This document shows positions 37,973 through 46,018 of a stretch of 53,474 nucleotides of DNA, in pieces; position 1 is the first letter of the stretch; each line of letters starts with the position of its first letter. The stretch is from a virus: positions 1-53,474 of IMG/VR virus record IMGVR_UViG_3300045284_000563, one strand, 5' to 3'. The translations under genes and the position numbers were made by a program. The notes under the pieces were generated by a model, which saw only the letters and a list, made by a program, of their open reading frames with translations, was not told the DNA's origin and searched no databases.

Positions 37973-39278
37973 CCGTCGGTTTCGGAGCGACCCTCGGTGG
38001 CGGTGCGGTCACCACGACCGGCTTTTTCGCAGGCGTCGTCTCGTGAACCTGCACGAGATGCTTCGGCGCTGTCTTCGCTTTGATGTACGCAGCGAGCTGC
38101 TTCTGCTGATCGGGAGTGAGCCTTGCGAGTGCGATGTAGGCGATGAGGTCTTTTTGCTCTTGCGGCGTGAGCTTGGCGAGCTGCGCCATGGCGTCCGAGT
38201 TCTTCGCCGCCGTTACGGCCTTCGTCGCTGTGTTGACCGTCGCCTCGTTCGTGCCCATCCGTCTTGCGATTTCGGACGCCGCCAGGTTGGCAATCTCGGG
38301 GTGATTGACGATCGCCGTCGCGACGCGCGTTGCTTCGGGCGGTATCGATCTCGCGACCTCGGTGAGCATCGGCGGGAGCGCAATCTTGTTGAGCTGCCCC
38401 GCGGCAAAGCTCGCAGCCTCGTTGACGAGCGCTTGCTGCACGTTCTGGCCATGCGCGATGGCTGCGCCGACGTCGAATGCCTTTTTGGCTGCGTCGCTTG
38501 GAAGCGCTTCGCGCGCCGCGGCGAGGGCGATCTCGTCGAGGGGCTGACCGTTCGCCACAGCCTTGACCGCGCCGTAGGCGACATCGAAACCCTTCGAGGC
38601 GAGTGCACCACCCGGCAGGGCGTTCTTCGCACCGGCCACGATAGCGTCGGTGATGTTCTCGCCGTTCGCGAGCGCGGCGCCCGCGGCGATCGCTGCGTTG
38701 ACGCCCGTGCCGATGACGGGTACGAACGACATGACGGCTTGCACCGCTTTCGCGATGTCGGACGGAGACACAGACACGCTCGTGACGACGAGGCTCTGGT
38801 TTCCTGTCGCCGCCCTGGCCGCCGCCTGCACAACCTTCGTGGGGTTGAATACGTCGAGCGGAGACGACTTGTTCGCGTAGTAGGCGTTGACGCGCGCTTG
38901 CACGATGTTCGATGCACCCTTGAGCGCCGCTTCGGTCTCCGCCGTCGTGAGCGGCGCACCTTTCTTGATCATCGCGTCGAGCAAGTAGTGATGCATCTCG
39001 AAGAGCATCTGGTCTTGTTTTTGGAGCCCTTTGATCGCTTCGGTCACCTGCGTGCCGATGAGATCGAGCATCTGCTGCGACGGAAGCTGACCTGGATGCG
39101 CGCGGCTCCAGTCGGCCATTGCGACCCGTGTGGGGCGATACCATCCCTGTGGGATGGTCTGAAATGCAGGCTGCACGGCGCTTACCCCTAGCTCTGTGAA
39201 GCCGATATCGCCGAACGAGAGCGCTCCGAAGTCCCAGCCGAGCGCTAGCGCAACTTGTGACGTGTGTTGTGCGTGCAT
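37917..39278 (-). CDS. Repeat-rich, Ala-rich virion-like protein
   Basis: 453 residues from ATG 39278. N-terminal 170 residues are mixed. Around residues 185-290 a module of about 38 residues occurs about three times: AAIAAGAALANGENITDAIV, then GAVKAVANGQPLDEIALAAA, then GAAIAHGQNVQQALVNEAA, with ALPxxA and ALPSDA links. An amphipathic, Gly/Ala-rich VMSFVPVIGTGVNAAIA segment precedes them and may insert in membranes. The C-terminus is Pro/Lys-rich. Likely a structural or DNA-delivery protein; the family is unknown. Confidence 0.65.
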   Translation of the reverse strand: MHAQHTSQVALALGWDFGALSFGDIGFTELGVSAVQPAFQTIPQGWYRPTRVAMADWSRAHPGQLPSQQMLDLIGTQVTEAIKGLQKQDQMLFEMHHYLLDAMIKKGAPLTTAETEAALKGASNIVQARVNAYYANKSSPLDVFNPTKVVQAAARAATGNQSLVVTSVSVSPSDIAKAVQAVMSFVPVIGTGVNAAIAAGAALANGENITDAIVAGAKNALPGGALASKGFDVAYGAVKAVANGQPLDEIALAAAREALPSDAAKKAFDVGAAIAHGQNVQQALVNEAASFAAGQLNKIALPPMLTEVARSIPPEATRVATAIVNHPEIANLAASEIARRMGTNEATVNTATKAVTAAKNSDAMAQLAKLTPQEQKDLIAYIALARLTPDQQKQLAAYIKAKTAPKHLVQVHETTPAKKPVVVTAPPPRVAPKPTVTARAGVYPPYPKMSAHA

Positions 39279-39288
39279 GGTGTCCTTC

Positions 39289-39717
39289 TCAAAACCATTC
39301 GCTGATTAGCGATTCGATCTTCGCGAGAATCGTGACGCCGTGATGGTAACCCCACGGTCGTGTCTCGCCTCCAGGCGGATGGTAGTGTTGCTCTATCCAC
39401 GTCGCGTACGTTTTGCCGTTTCCAGCGATGAACGGCGCGAGCGCTCCGTACTGCATCGAGGTGAAGCCTGGTGTTGATCGAAGCACGTTCGCGCTAATCG
39501 CGAGCTCGGGCAGAGCCGAGACCTCGGAACCCGTTGCCCGACGCCAACCAGACGGAACCGAAAGTGGAACGATGGTGCTCTCGCCGTAGGTCGGTGATGG
39601 GGTCACCGGAGGTACTGGTGCTGGAAGCGCCTCTCGTGCTTTCGCATTTCGGCTCCATAGAAATATGCCCGAGGACGCTGCCAGAGCTCCGAGCGAGATG
39701 ACGAGCAACGTATTCAA
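39289..39717 (-). CDS. N-terminally anchored membrane protein
   Basis: 142 residues. N-terminal transmembrane segment (LLVISLGALAASSGIFLW), Pro-rich linker, then a globular domain with GFTSMQYGALAPF, KTYATWIEQHYHPPGGETR and PWGYHHGVTIL. The domain motifs recall proteins in phage-like elements, family not known. ATGA overlap with the lysozyme-like gene. Probably part of the virion or lysis set. Confidence 0.65.
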   Translation of the reverse strand: MNTLLVISLGALAASSGIFLWSRNAKAREALPAPVPPVTPSPTYGESTIVPLSVPSGWRRATGSEVSALPELAISANVLRSTPGFTSMQYGALAPFIAGNGKTYATWIEQHYHPPGGETRPWGYHHGVTILAKIESLISEWF

Positions 39718-40277
39718 GGTTCATATCTCCTGAACATGGGGTAGGTCGGCTCCGGCGGCGGAAGTGGTCGCGGCTCGGGGCGCCCGGAGAGCCACCTATA
39801 GGCGCCGTAACCCGCTGCGGCGACAATTGCGAGCACCCCCACCGTTGCGGCCACCACCCTTCCGTTCTTTTCTCTTGGAATCGGTGGTGTCACCGGTTGC
39901 GGGATGATCGGAGGCCCCCCGTGGGGCGGATAGACGACGTGCGAGTACCACTTCAGATAAGATTCGTTCTTGAACGTAGACCACGGTTTCCATGTGACGC
40001 CGCCGTTAGAAACCGCCAGCGCCGCGCGTGCGTTGTACTGCGGATTAAGCAAGCTCAGCGGGTCGTACTGCGGGTTCCATGTCGTGTTGATCTGCCAAAG
40101 ACCGAAGCTCGTGCTAGTGCCGTTGAGCCTGTTGCACGGGTGCACGCCGATGTTCGGATCACCTTGTGCGCACGGGTTGCCTCCGCTCTCAGCCATCGCT
40201 ACCGCTGCTGCGAGCACTGGATCTGGAAATCCAGTTGCAGCGGCCAGATCTTGAAGGTCTTTCAGTGAGTAGATCAC
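39714..40277 (-). CDS. Membrane-anchored lysozyme-like (SLT) protein
   Basis: 187 residues. N-terminal lytic-transglycosylase-like domain: AVAMAESGGNP with probable catalytic Glu30, then SFGLWQINTTWNPQY (GLWQI motif) and YNARAALAVS, with a KWY end. A Pro-rich linker and a single transmembrane helix near residues 141-160 (GRVVAATVGVLAIVAAAGYG) follow, then a Pro-rich tail. The orientation would place the enzyme on the outer side. Likely used for cell-wall entry or release. In the same small operon as a membrane protein and an SGNH hydrolase. Confidence 0.8.
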   Translation of the reverse strand: MIYSLKDLQDLAAATGFPDPVLAAAVAMAESGGNPCAQGDPNIGVHPCNRLNGTSTSFGLWQINTTWNPQYDPLSLLNPQYNARAALAVSNGGVTWKPWSTFKNESYLKWYSHVVYPPHGGPPIIPQPVTPPIPREKNGRVVAATVGVLAIVAAAGYGAYRWLSGRPEPRPLPPPEPTYPMFRRYEP

Positions 40278-40849
40278 ACGGTTCTTTGCAGCGGCAAAAG
40301 ATCATTGCGGCCTAGCGTTTGTAATATTTCGTGCGCCCACGGCGCGTACGAAGTCGGGTGGAGTCCGTCGGAAGCGAGTGGTGTGTTGGTCGCCGGCACT
40401 GTCGGTATTCCGAGCGCAGCAATGGCTTTGCGTGTGGCGGGCGCGTTGACGGATGCCGGCGGCTCGATCCACACGGCGCGCGCCCCGATACCTTGAATGC
40501 CTCGCACCAGTGTCTGGTAGTGCCCGCTGTTCGGCGAAGATCCGTCGTTTACTCCGAGCGAGACGAGCACGATGTCGGGCTTGAACGTCGTGAGCCAATC
40601 GCCACAGTTTGCGCACGCCGCGTTGTGGTTGGCCCATTGCCAAGTGGTCGTGCCCACATGTCCTTCCGCGCGAAATTCAGGGAACAGTTTCGCGAGCTCG
40701 GGTCCAAGTCCAACTGCGTAAGAGTCTCCGATAAGAGCTACCCTAGGCGACGTCATGCCCTCCTGACGTCGTTTGACCCCAATCACGGCTACGCCGAGAG
40801 CGCCGAGCGCGAGCCCGCTGGCAGCGACGATTTTCCACGGAAAGCCCAC
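40274..40849 (-). CDS. SGNH/GDSL-type hydrolase, membrane-anchored
   Basis: 191 residues from GTG 40849. N-terminal hydrophobic anchor (residues 6-26, KIVAASGLALGALGVAVIGV), then block I LIGDSYAVGL with nucleophile Ser43, block III SLGVNDG with Asn101, and block V SDGLHPTSY with Asp161 and His164. This is a complete esterase/deacetylase of the SGNH type. It may deacetylate or cut ester-linked cell-wall or capsule sugars. Overlaps the lysozyme-like gene by 4 bases. Confidence 0.85.
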   Translation of the reverse strand: MGFPWKIVAASGLALGALGVAVIGVKRRQEGMTSPRVALIGDSYAVGLGPELAKLFPEFRAEGHVGTTTWQWANHNAACANCGDWLTTFKPDIVLVSLGVNDGSSPNSGHYQTLVRGIQGIGARAVWIEPPASVNAPATRKAIAALGIPTVPATNTPLASDGLHPTSYAPWAHEILQTLGRNDLLPLQRTV

Positions 40850-40898
40850 GGTCTCACGATTCTACTTGACTCTGATCTGTAGGTCGATGACGGCGTTT

Positions 40899-41150
40899 CT
40901 AAGGCCAGAATGCCGCGTATTTTTGCTCGCCAGCATGGACGTAGAGCGCGATCGCGCTGCGCTCGTCGTACTGCCATTCGAACCCGTTCCACATCCACCG
41001 GTAGAGCTTCGTGATGCCCGGCGTGCCGCGTTGCACGTCGTTTTCGTACTGCCAGAGCTGCTCGTCGGTGAGCTCTTGCATCGGCACCCACTGGCCGCCG
41101 TCGTGCATGCCGGGGCGTACCGCCCACCATATAAACCAGTGCGGGTTCAT
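40899..41150 (-). CDS. Trp-rich small protein
   Basis: 83 residues from ATG 41150 (ATGA overlap with the collagen-like gene). Trp/Tyr-rich (PHWFIWWAVRPG, YRWMWNGFEWQY), possibly a carbohydrate- or membrane-interacting protein. A longer frame is rejected. Unknown family. Confidence 0.6.
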   Translation of the reverse strand: MNPHWFIWWAVRPGMHDGGQWVPMQELTDEQLWQYENDVQRGTPGITKLYRWMWNGFEWQYDERSAIALYVHAGEQKYAAFWP

Positions 41151-41785
41151 TGTTTGAAGATGGTCAAGGACCAGGTGAGCCCTTCGAGTAGTGTGTCGGC
41201 TTGCACACCGGCGAAAAACCGAGCTACCCAGGCGGGAGTAAGAACATCGCCGTTCGTCAGGGAGATCAACCTGATGGTCGTGAGACTCAGATTGAAATCG
41301 TCGACGATCGACGCACACACTTGGCCTGCCGCTATCGCGCCGGCACTGAACGCCGCTGTCGTCAAAACGTCTCCGTTCTTGTCGATGGCGAATCCGTAGA
41401 ACGTGACGGACGCGCCGTCGTCTTTCTCGACGGAGCTACCGCAAGTCGATAAGACACTCACGTTTGGACCTGTGTACGTGAGTGTTCCGTTCGCTCCGAG
41501 CGCGAACGATCCGGTCGCATCGGTTAGATCGAAGTCGGCTGCGACTGCGGTGACGGGAACGTAGACGTTGTCGTTTCCGTTGGTGCCTATGGTCAGATCG
41601 GCGTTTACCAGCCGTAACCACGCGGTGCCGATGACTCCTGTCGGTCCCGTCGGTCCAGTTGGCCCTGGCGGCCCTACGCTTCCGGGACCGGTCGGACCGG
41701 TCGGGCCGATTGTTCCCGACGGGCCAACGCCCCGCTCGGGGTATGTCTCTCGACCGCGAGAGTTTCTACCGATGACGTAGGGCAA
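41147..41785 (-). CDS. Collagen-like virion protein with GR-x7-YP anchor
   Basis: 212 residues from TTG 41785 (AAGGATC upstream). N-terminal VIGRNSRGRETYPER is the shared anchor, then a GPTGPTGPG-type collagen stretch (about 10 triplets), then a beta-rich head domain of about 160 residues with TIGTNGNDNVYVPVTAV and LGANGTLTYTG. Collagen-like repeats trimerise in phage fibres. The head has no named family. First gene after a promoter-like site at 41805-41832. Confidence 0.75.
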   Translation of the reverse strand: MPYVIGRNSRGRETYPERGVGPSGTIGPTGPTGPGSVGPPGPTGPTGPTGVIGTAWLRLVNADLTIGTNGNDNVYVPVTAVAADFDLTDATGSFALGANGTLTYTGPNVSVLSTCGSSVEKDDGASVTFYGFAIDKNGDVLTTAAFSAGAIAAGQVCASIVDDFNLSLTTIRLISLTNGDVLTPAWVARFFAGVQADTLLEGLTWSLTIFKQ

Positions 41786-41804
41786 GTGCGGATCCTTGAG
41801 GCCC

Positions 41805-41832
41805 TTCTAACCCCTCGGATTCTACTCGACAA
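41805..41832 (-). promoter_or_regulatory. Probable promoter for the collagen-like gene
   Basis: On the minus strand, TTGTCG (41832-41827), a 16-base spacer, TTAGAA (41810-41805), followed by AAGGATCC and the TTG start at 41785. Lies in the 96-base gap between the O-methyltransferase gene's stop and the collagen-like gene. Confidence 0.4.
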
Positions 41833-41881
41833 CGAGCGGGCGCAACCACTTTCGTTTGTATCTAGCGGATAGTAGAGACTT

Positions 41882-42589
41882 CTAGCGCCACGCGGATGTG
41901 TGTTTGCGCCAGAAAACGCCGGTCCAGTCGATGCGTGTGAGCGGCTCCGTGATCCCGTGCCTCTCCCGAAAATCGTCCGTAGCGGTGCGTGCACCGATGA
42001 GCGAGTAGTCGTCGACGATGACAAATCCGCCCGGTGAAACGCGACCGTAGAGCGCCTCGAGTGTTTGGATCGTCGACCCGTACATGTCACCGTCTAGTCG
42101 AAGGATTGCGAGTTGCTTCACAGGTCCCGGTAGTGTGTCTTTGAACCACCCCTTGAGAAATACGACGCGCTCGTCGAGCAAGTCGTATTTCAAGAAGTTC
42201 TTGCGCACTTCGTCGATGCTGACACGAAGGGCGTCGACCGTGTGGTGGCCGTCTCCTCGATCTACCGGGTAGCGATCTTGATCAGGTGGCGGGAGTCCGG
42301 CGAAAGAGTCAGCGACCCAGACAACACGATCTTCTTTTTCTTCGAGGTCGAGAAGCGCGCGCATGAAGATGCATGCGCCTCCGCGCCACACTCCGGCCTC
42401 TAAAAAGTCGCCCGGCACGTGGTCGGCGAACACGGCGCGGGCGCATTCTTCGATGTTGTCGAGGCGGACGTGGCCGATCATTGTCTCGGCCGTCTCAGGC
42501 CAGTCGCCGCCCCACATGCGTCGAAGTTTCGCTTCTCCTTCGAGTTGTGCGCTGTCGGTAAGGCGACCTTTGAGATCTTCCAGATCCAT
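41882..42589 (-). CDS. TylF-like O-methyltransferase
   Basis: 235 residues. SAM-binding strand GDFLEAGVWRGGACIFMRAL, the acidic RVVWVADSFAGLP (Asp of motif II), LAILRLDGDMYGST and PGGFVIVDDYSL (paired Asp, metal site) match the TylF/macrocin O-methyltransferase family. It would methylate sugar hydroxyls. Downstream of two glycosyltransferase genes in the same direction, so it probably methylates the glycan they build. Confidence 0.85.
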   Translation of the reverse strand: MDLEDLKGRLTDSAQLEGEAKLRRMWGGDWPETAETMIGHVRLDNIEECARAVFADHVPGDFLEAGVWRGGACIFMRALLDLEEKEDRVVWVADSFAGLPPPDQDRYPVDRGDGHHTVDALRVSIDEVRKNFLKYDLLDERVVFLKGWFKDTLPGPVKQLAILRLDGDMYGSTIQTLEALYGRVSPGGFVIVDDYSLIGARTATDDFRERHGITEPLTRIDWTGVFWRKHTSAWR

Positions 42590-43831
42590 CTACTTGCGTT
42601 TCAGGATCGTGAGGCCGTTGTTGTTTCGGAAGCGTTCTACCACCTGCCACTCTGGGTGCGCGGCGACGAACTCTTCCACGGCGGTCCATAGCCCCGGCCT
42701 GGTGCTGTCCTCGCTCATGTCTCCGAAGACTTCGGTGTCGTGCATGATGATGTACTTCTTCGCGCACACTCCGTGCTTTTCTAGTTCAGCCTTGAGCTGC
42801 CGATAGACGTGGTAGGTGTCGATGAAGAGCAGATCGACGGGCTCGATCGTCAAGTCGAGCGTGTCTCTGCGCTCGAACGCGAGATCGGTTCCGGCCTCTT
42901 TCGCGAGTTTCCCTTGCAGTGCGAAGTCGGCGTCGCGGATGTCGTAGCAACGGAGTTTTTTCGGTCTGGCGCGCAGGAACGCCCAAGTGGAACGGCCGAT
43001 GCCGAATTCGGTCACGCTTTCACATTCTTTGGCGTACTTGCAGAGCGTCTCCATGTGCTCGTTGATGTCTGCGGGGGTGTCTCGAAAGAGTACGAAGTGT
43101 CGTTCGATTTCGTCCATGGTTCCGTTCCTGATCCCATCTCCGATGTTGTGGCAAACTTTTTCCAGGTAAGTGTCCCAAATTTCACGTTCGCGATTGACGA
43201 TAGGCGTCCGCTCGTGCACGTGTCCGGTGCTGACCCCACCACGGTGCCAGCAGACTAGATCGCGTAGTGTTACGCCGTGCCAACCGGCTTTTGACAAGAG
43301 CGTGTGGATCCAACCGTCGCCGTACCAAATGAGAAGCTCGGCAGGTACCGGGAAGGCAAGCTCGGTCGCTCTGCGCGTCATGGCGAAGAAGGATCCGCCG
43401 GTGCCTTGCGTGTCGGTCGGTTCAACGGAGGGGGTGTAGTGTCGATCGATCTCTTCGACGTTGTGAACAATGCGCCCGAACCATAACTCGTTTTCGTTGT
43501 TCTTTTTTGCCTGCTCGTAGCGCATCAACAGCGACTCCGCCCAACCAGGAGCCGTTGCGAGATCAGCGTTTGCGACCACGAAGATCTCGGCGCTCGAGGC
43601 GAGAAATCGCGCCGCGAGCTCGTTCCAGGCCGGGTAGACGTACACATTTTTTTCGTGTCGAATTATCGAAATCTCGTTCGACATCTCGTAGAGCGCCAGC
43701 TTCACATCGGTCGAGCCTCCGTTGTCGACCGCAACCACATCCACCGAGGGGTGTTGGAAAGAGCGCAACGCCTTGAGCAAGAGCTCGCGATCTTCTGCAA
43801 AGCAAGCGGTGCCCAGCATAATTCGCGTCAT
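42590..43831 (-). CDS. Glycosyltransferase 2 / methyltransferase two-domain protein
   Basis: 413 residues from ATG 43831 (ATGA overlap). N-terminal GT-A domain (residues 1-~270): RIMLGTACFAEDRELLLKAL, VVAVDNGGST, VVANADLATAPGW (nucleotide-sugar/metal Asp region), LIWYGDGWIHTLLSKAGW. C-terminal Rossmann domain: VTEFGIGRSTWAFLRA, PVDLLFIDTYHVYRQLK, YIIMHDTEV: a CmcI/Methyltransf_24-type SAM-dependent methyltransferase. So one protein may transfer a sugar and then methylate it or the peptide. Adjacent to TylF gene and GT/propeller gene. Confidence 0.75.
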   Translation of the reverse strand: MTRIMLGTACFAEDRELLLKALRSFQHPSVDVVAVDNGGSTDVKLALYEMSNEISIIRHEKNVYVYPAWNELAARFLASSAEIFVVANADLATAPGWAESLLMRYEQAKKNNENELWFGRIVHNVEEIDRHYTPSVEPTDTQGTGGSFFAMTRRATELAFPVPAELLIWYGDGWIHTLLSKAGWHGVTLRDLVCWHRGGVSTGHVHERTPIVNREREIWDTYLEKVCHNIGDGIRNGTMDEIERHFVLFRDTPADINEHMETLCKYAKECESVTEFGIGRSTWAFLRARPKKLRCYDIRDADFALQGKLAKEAGTDLAFERRDTLDLTIEPVDLLFIDTYHVYRQLKAELEKHGVCAKKYIIMHDTEVFGDMSEDSTRPGLWTAVEEFVAAHPEWQVVERFRNNNGLTILKRK

Positions 43832-45798
43832 GGTTTGATCCATTTCATGGCTTCGATCTCCTTGATGTCGACCTGCGATATCCACGCCTCTCTGTCGCGA
43901 ACTCCGTAGGAAAGAACGAGTTGTTCGTTGTCCAGGGCGAGACCGGCGCAGAACTCGATACCGAATCCGGCAAAGACCCACGCAGGGGAGACGGCGATCA
44001 CGCTGAACTTCTTGTCAAGTCGCACGAACCGATGAAGGTAGACCCGACTTTCGTCCGTTTCGATGGTCTCGTGTGTGACGCAAAGGTAACCGTCTTGCAG
44101 TGCGATAGCCGCTCCGCCACGTAGATGTTCGAGGGCGAAGGGACACTTTCGGAGCGGCCCGGGAAGAATTGCCGTCGGATCGAGTGAGTAAATCCACGTG
44201 AGCATGCCGTCGATAGCGAGCGGCATCCAATTCTTCTCGTGCATTTGGTTGGTTGGCTGCACCTCACGGCGCGTGACGTCACCCTCGTCATTGAAAAAGA
44301 GTCGTGCAATGAGCCGTCGATCTGTGTCGTGGTCACAGACCGTGGCACTCGCCCCAAGAACGTTGCCGTCCAGTTCGTCGAGCGAGACCAGCCGAATATC
44401 TTCGTACCCGACGATGCGCGACGGCACTCGAAGTGAACGATCTAGGTCTCGGATTAGCCTGTGGTCTACAAGTTCCACGTTGGGTGTGAGTTTGCCGAGG
44501 TAGTTCTCCGTACGCACGATGCCCTCAGGGTCGTGGACGGTGTATTCACGCCCGTTCAGTGAGTAGTTTACGGTCCGCACCACGCACCAGAGCTCGCCCT
44601 TGTGCCAGCAGATACTCGGGTTCATCGGATGCCATCCGTTTGGTGGCCTGAACGTGATCTCTGTGTTGTGCGCGGTTGGGCAGAAGCTCGAGAGAGCCGG
44701 TGGCCGGAGCATTGATCGGGCCTCGAATCGGCGGGGATTCGATTGCGTGATGCTGAGCCGGTCTAGTTCGTGATTATCCGAGACGCCAAGGCGGGCGCGT
44801 TTGGCAGCGTGAAAATCTAGCTCGGCTTGTGCGCGTTCAGGGCCGGGCGGGAGTACGAATCGAAGCACGTCGTAAGGGAGTTCGTAGAGCGCCGGCATAT
44901 GGCGGAACCAGTCGCGCTCGGGGCCACAGCCTTTGTAGCGCCCCACTGCCGCAGCCATTCGTGACCACGCAATGGCCTGATCGGCGCGTCCGAGTTTGCA
45001 CGCGCACAATCCTGCCATCCAAGCGCACTCCGCGAAATGGGCGTTCGCAGAAAGACCTCGTGCAGCGGCCACGATGGCCTCGTCGAACAATTCTAAATTG
45101 AAAAGTTGCTCGGCCTGTTTGTATGCGGCCCAGGCGGCTTCGTCGCCTACCTTTCGAAGCCCGACACATTCACCGAACGCTATGGCGGCGAGCTCCTTAG
45201 CGCCGATCCCTTCGTAAGACGCACCGAGATAGTAACGCCAACGTGGATCGTCTGGGTGTTTCTTGATGTAATCCGTGAGGAGTCTGATATCGCGTTCGAA
45301 CTTTTTTTGCGCCTGCTCGTGGGATTTGCCGAGCTCGTAGAAAGTTGCGCCTTCGAGTGTTTCGAACGACCTGACTATGAGTGTTTCGTGCGTCGGTCCG
45401 GTGAAGTACGCTCCCGACGAAGCGCGAACGATTTTTTCTTTCGGGTATGATCCGTCTGCCGCTTCGATGCGTATCGAATCGGCCCGCACATTAGAAAGCG
45501 TCGCACGGAGATCGAGATTTCCGAAGTCTAGGCGCTCGTCGGAGTCGACGATGAGTGTCCAGGTTGCCCCGAGCGCTTTGGCGGCTTTGAGTCCGGCGTT
45601 GCGCGCCGTCGAGAAGTCCGACCATTTGTGTTTGACGATTTCTAGCTTGTCGCCCGCGACTTCTTTCGCTCGTTCGACGGTGCCGTCTTTGATGCCGGTG
45701 TCGAGCAAGAGAACAAGGTCGACGTGATCTACGACGCTTAGGAGCGCGTCCGCGATTTCGTGTTCGCGACTGTCCGTGATGGTGACGCTGACGATCAC
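43828..45798 (-). CDS. Three-part glycosyltransferase, TPR, GH130-like protein
   Basis: 656 residues from GTG 45798 (GTGA overlap with the RHH gene); the longer frame is rejected. Residues ~1-185: GT-A domain with VDHVDLVLLLDTGIKD, FSTARNAGLKAA and WTLIVDSDERLDF. Residues ~190-320: TPR-like helices. C-terminal ~290 residues: five-bladed propeller-like domain of GH130/GH43 type, with WHPMNPSICWHKGELW, YEDIRLVSLDEL, GHRGGAA-like and GIEFCAGLALDNEQLVLSYG. Such an enzyme could add sugars to a fibre and trim or read glycans. Peak size for a phage glycosyltransferase. Confidence 0.7.
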   Translation of the reverse strand: MIVSVTITDSREHEIADALLSVVDHVDLVLLLDTGIKDGTVERAKEVAGDKLEIVKHKWSDFSTARNAGLKAAKALGATWTLIVDSDERLDFGNLDLRATLSNVRADSIRIEAADGSYPKEKIVRASSGAYFTGPTHETLIVRSFETLEGATFYELGKSHEQAQKKFERDIRLLTDYIKKHPDDPRWRYYLGASYEGIGAKELAAIAFGECVGLRKVGDEAAWAAYKQAEQLFNLELFDEAIVAAARGLSANAHFAECAWMAGLCACKLGRADQAIAWSRMAAAVGRYKGCGPERDWFRHMPALYELPYDVLRFVLPPGPERAQAELDFHAAKRARLGVSDNHELDRLSITQSNPRRFEARSMLRPPALSSFCPTAHNTEITFRPPNGWHPMNPSICWHKGELWCVVRTVNYSLNGREYTVHDPEGIVRTENYLGKLTPNVELVDHRLIRDLDRSLRVPSRIVGYEDIRLVSLDELDGNVLGASATVCDHDTDRRLIARLFFNDEGDVTRREVQPTNQMHEKNWMPLAIDGMLTWIYSLDPTAILPGPLRKCPFALEHLRGGAAIALQDGYLCVTHETIETDESRVYLHRFVRLDKKFSVIAVSPAWVFAGFGIEFCAGLALDNEQLVLSYGVRDREAWISQVDIKEIEAMKWIKP

Positions 45799-45974
45799 TT
45801 GTTGACCCGTCGTGCTTCCGAGAGCGCGAGCATGCGCACCCACGCCGAGGCGGTACCGATGCCCGTTCGTTGTGCAGCGCGGACGATCTCGCGTTTTTCG
45901 GCGCCGGAAACGCGGAAGATCAGTCGATCGTCTTTACGCTCGGATTCCGTTTTCTTGGGTCGACCTAGACGCAT
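45795..45974 (-). CDS. RHH-type regulator of the glycan cassette
   Basis: 59 residues from ATG 45974. Basic arm RLGRPKKTESER, strand LIFRVS, helices GAEKREIVRAAQRTG and ASAWVRMLALSEA: ribbon-helix-helix, like 5097-5285. First gene of the cassette, directly downstream of a promoter with an inverted repeat, so autoregulation is likely. Confidence 0.7.
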   Translation of the reverse strand: MRLGRPKKTESERKDDRLIFRVSGAEKREIVRAAQRTGIGTASAWVRMLALSEARRVNK

Positions 45975-45984
45975 TCCGAGCGAG

Positions 45985-46013
45985 ATAATGTACTAACGAA
46001 AAAAGTACGTCAA
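45985..46013 (-). promoter_or_regulatory. Promoter and operator of the glycan cassette
   Basis: Minus strand: -35 TTGACG (46013-46008), 17-base spacer, -10 CATTAT (45990-45985). Within the spacer GTACT and AGTAC (45990-45994 and 46004-46008) form a perfect 5-9-5 inverted repeat, a likely binding site for the RHH protein encoded next. The region is AT-rich for this genome. Confidence 0.5.
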
Positions 46014-46018
46014 GCACG

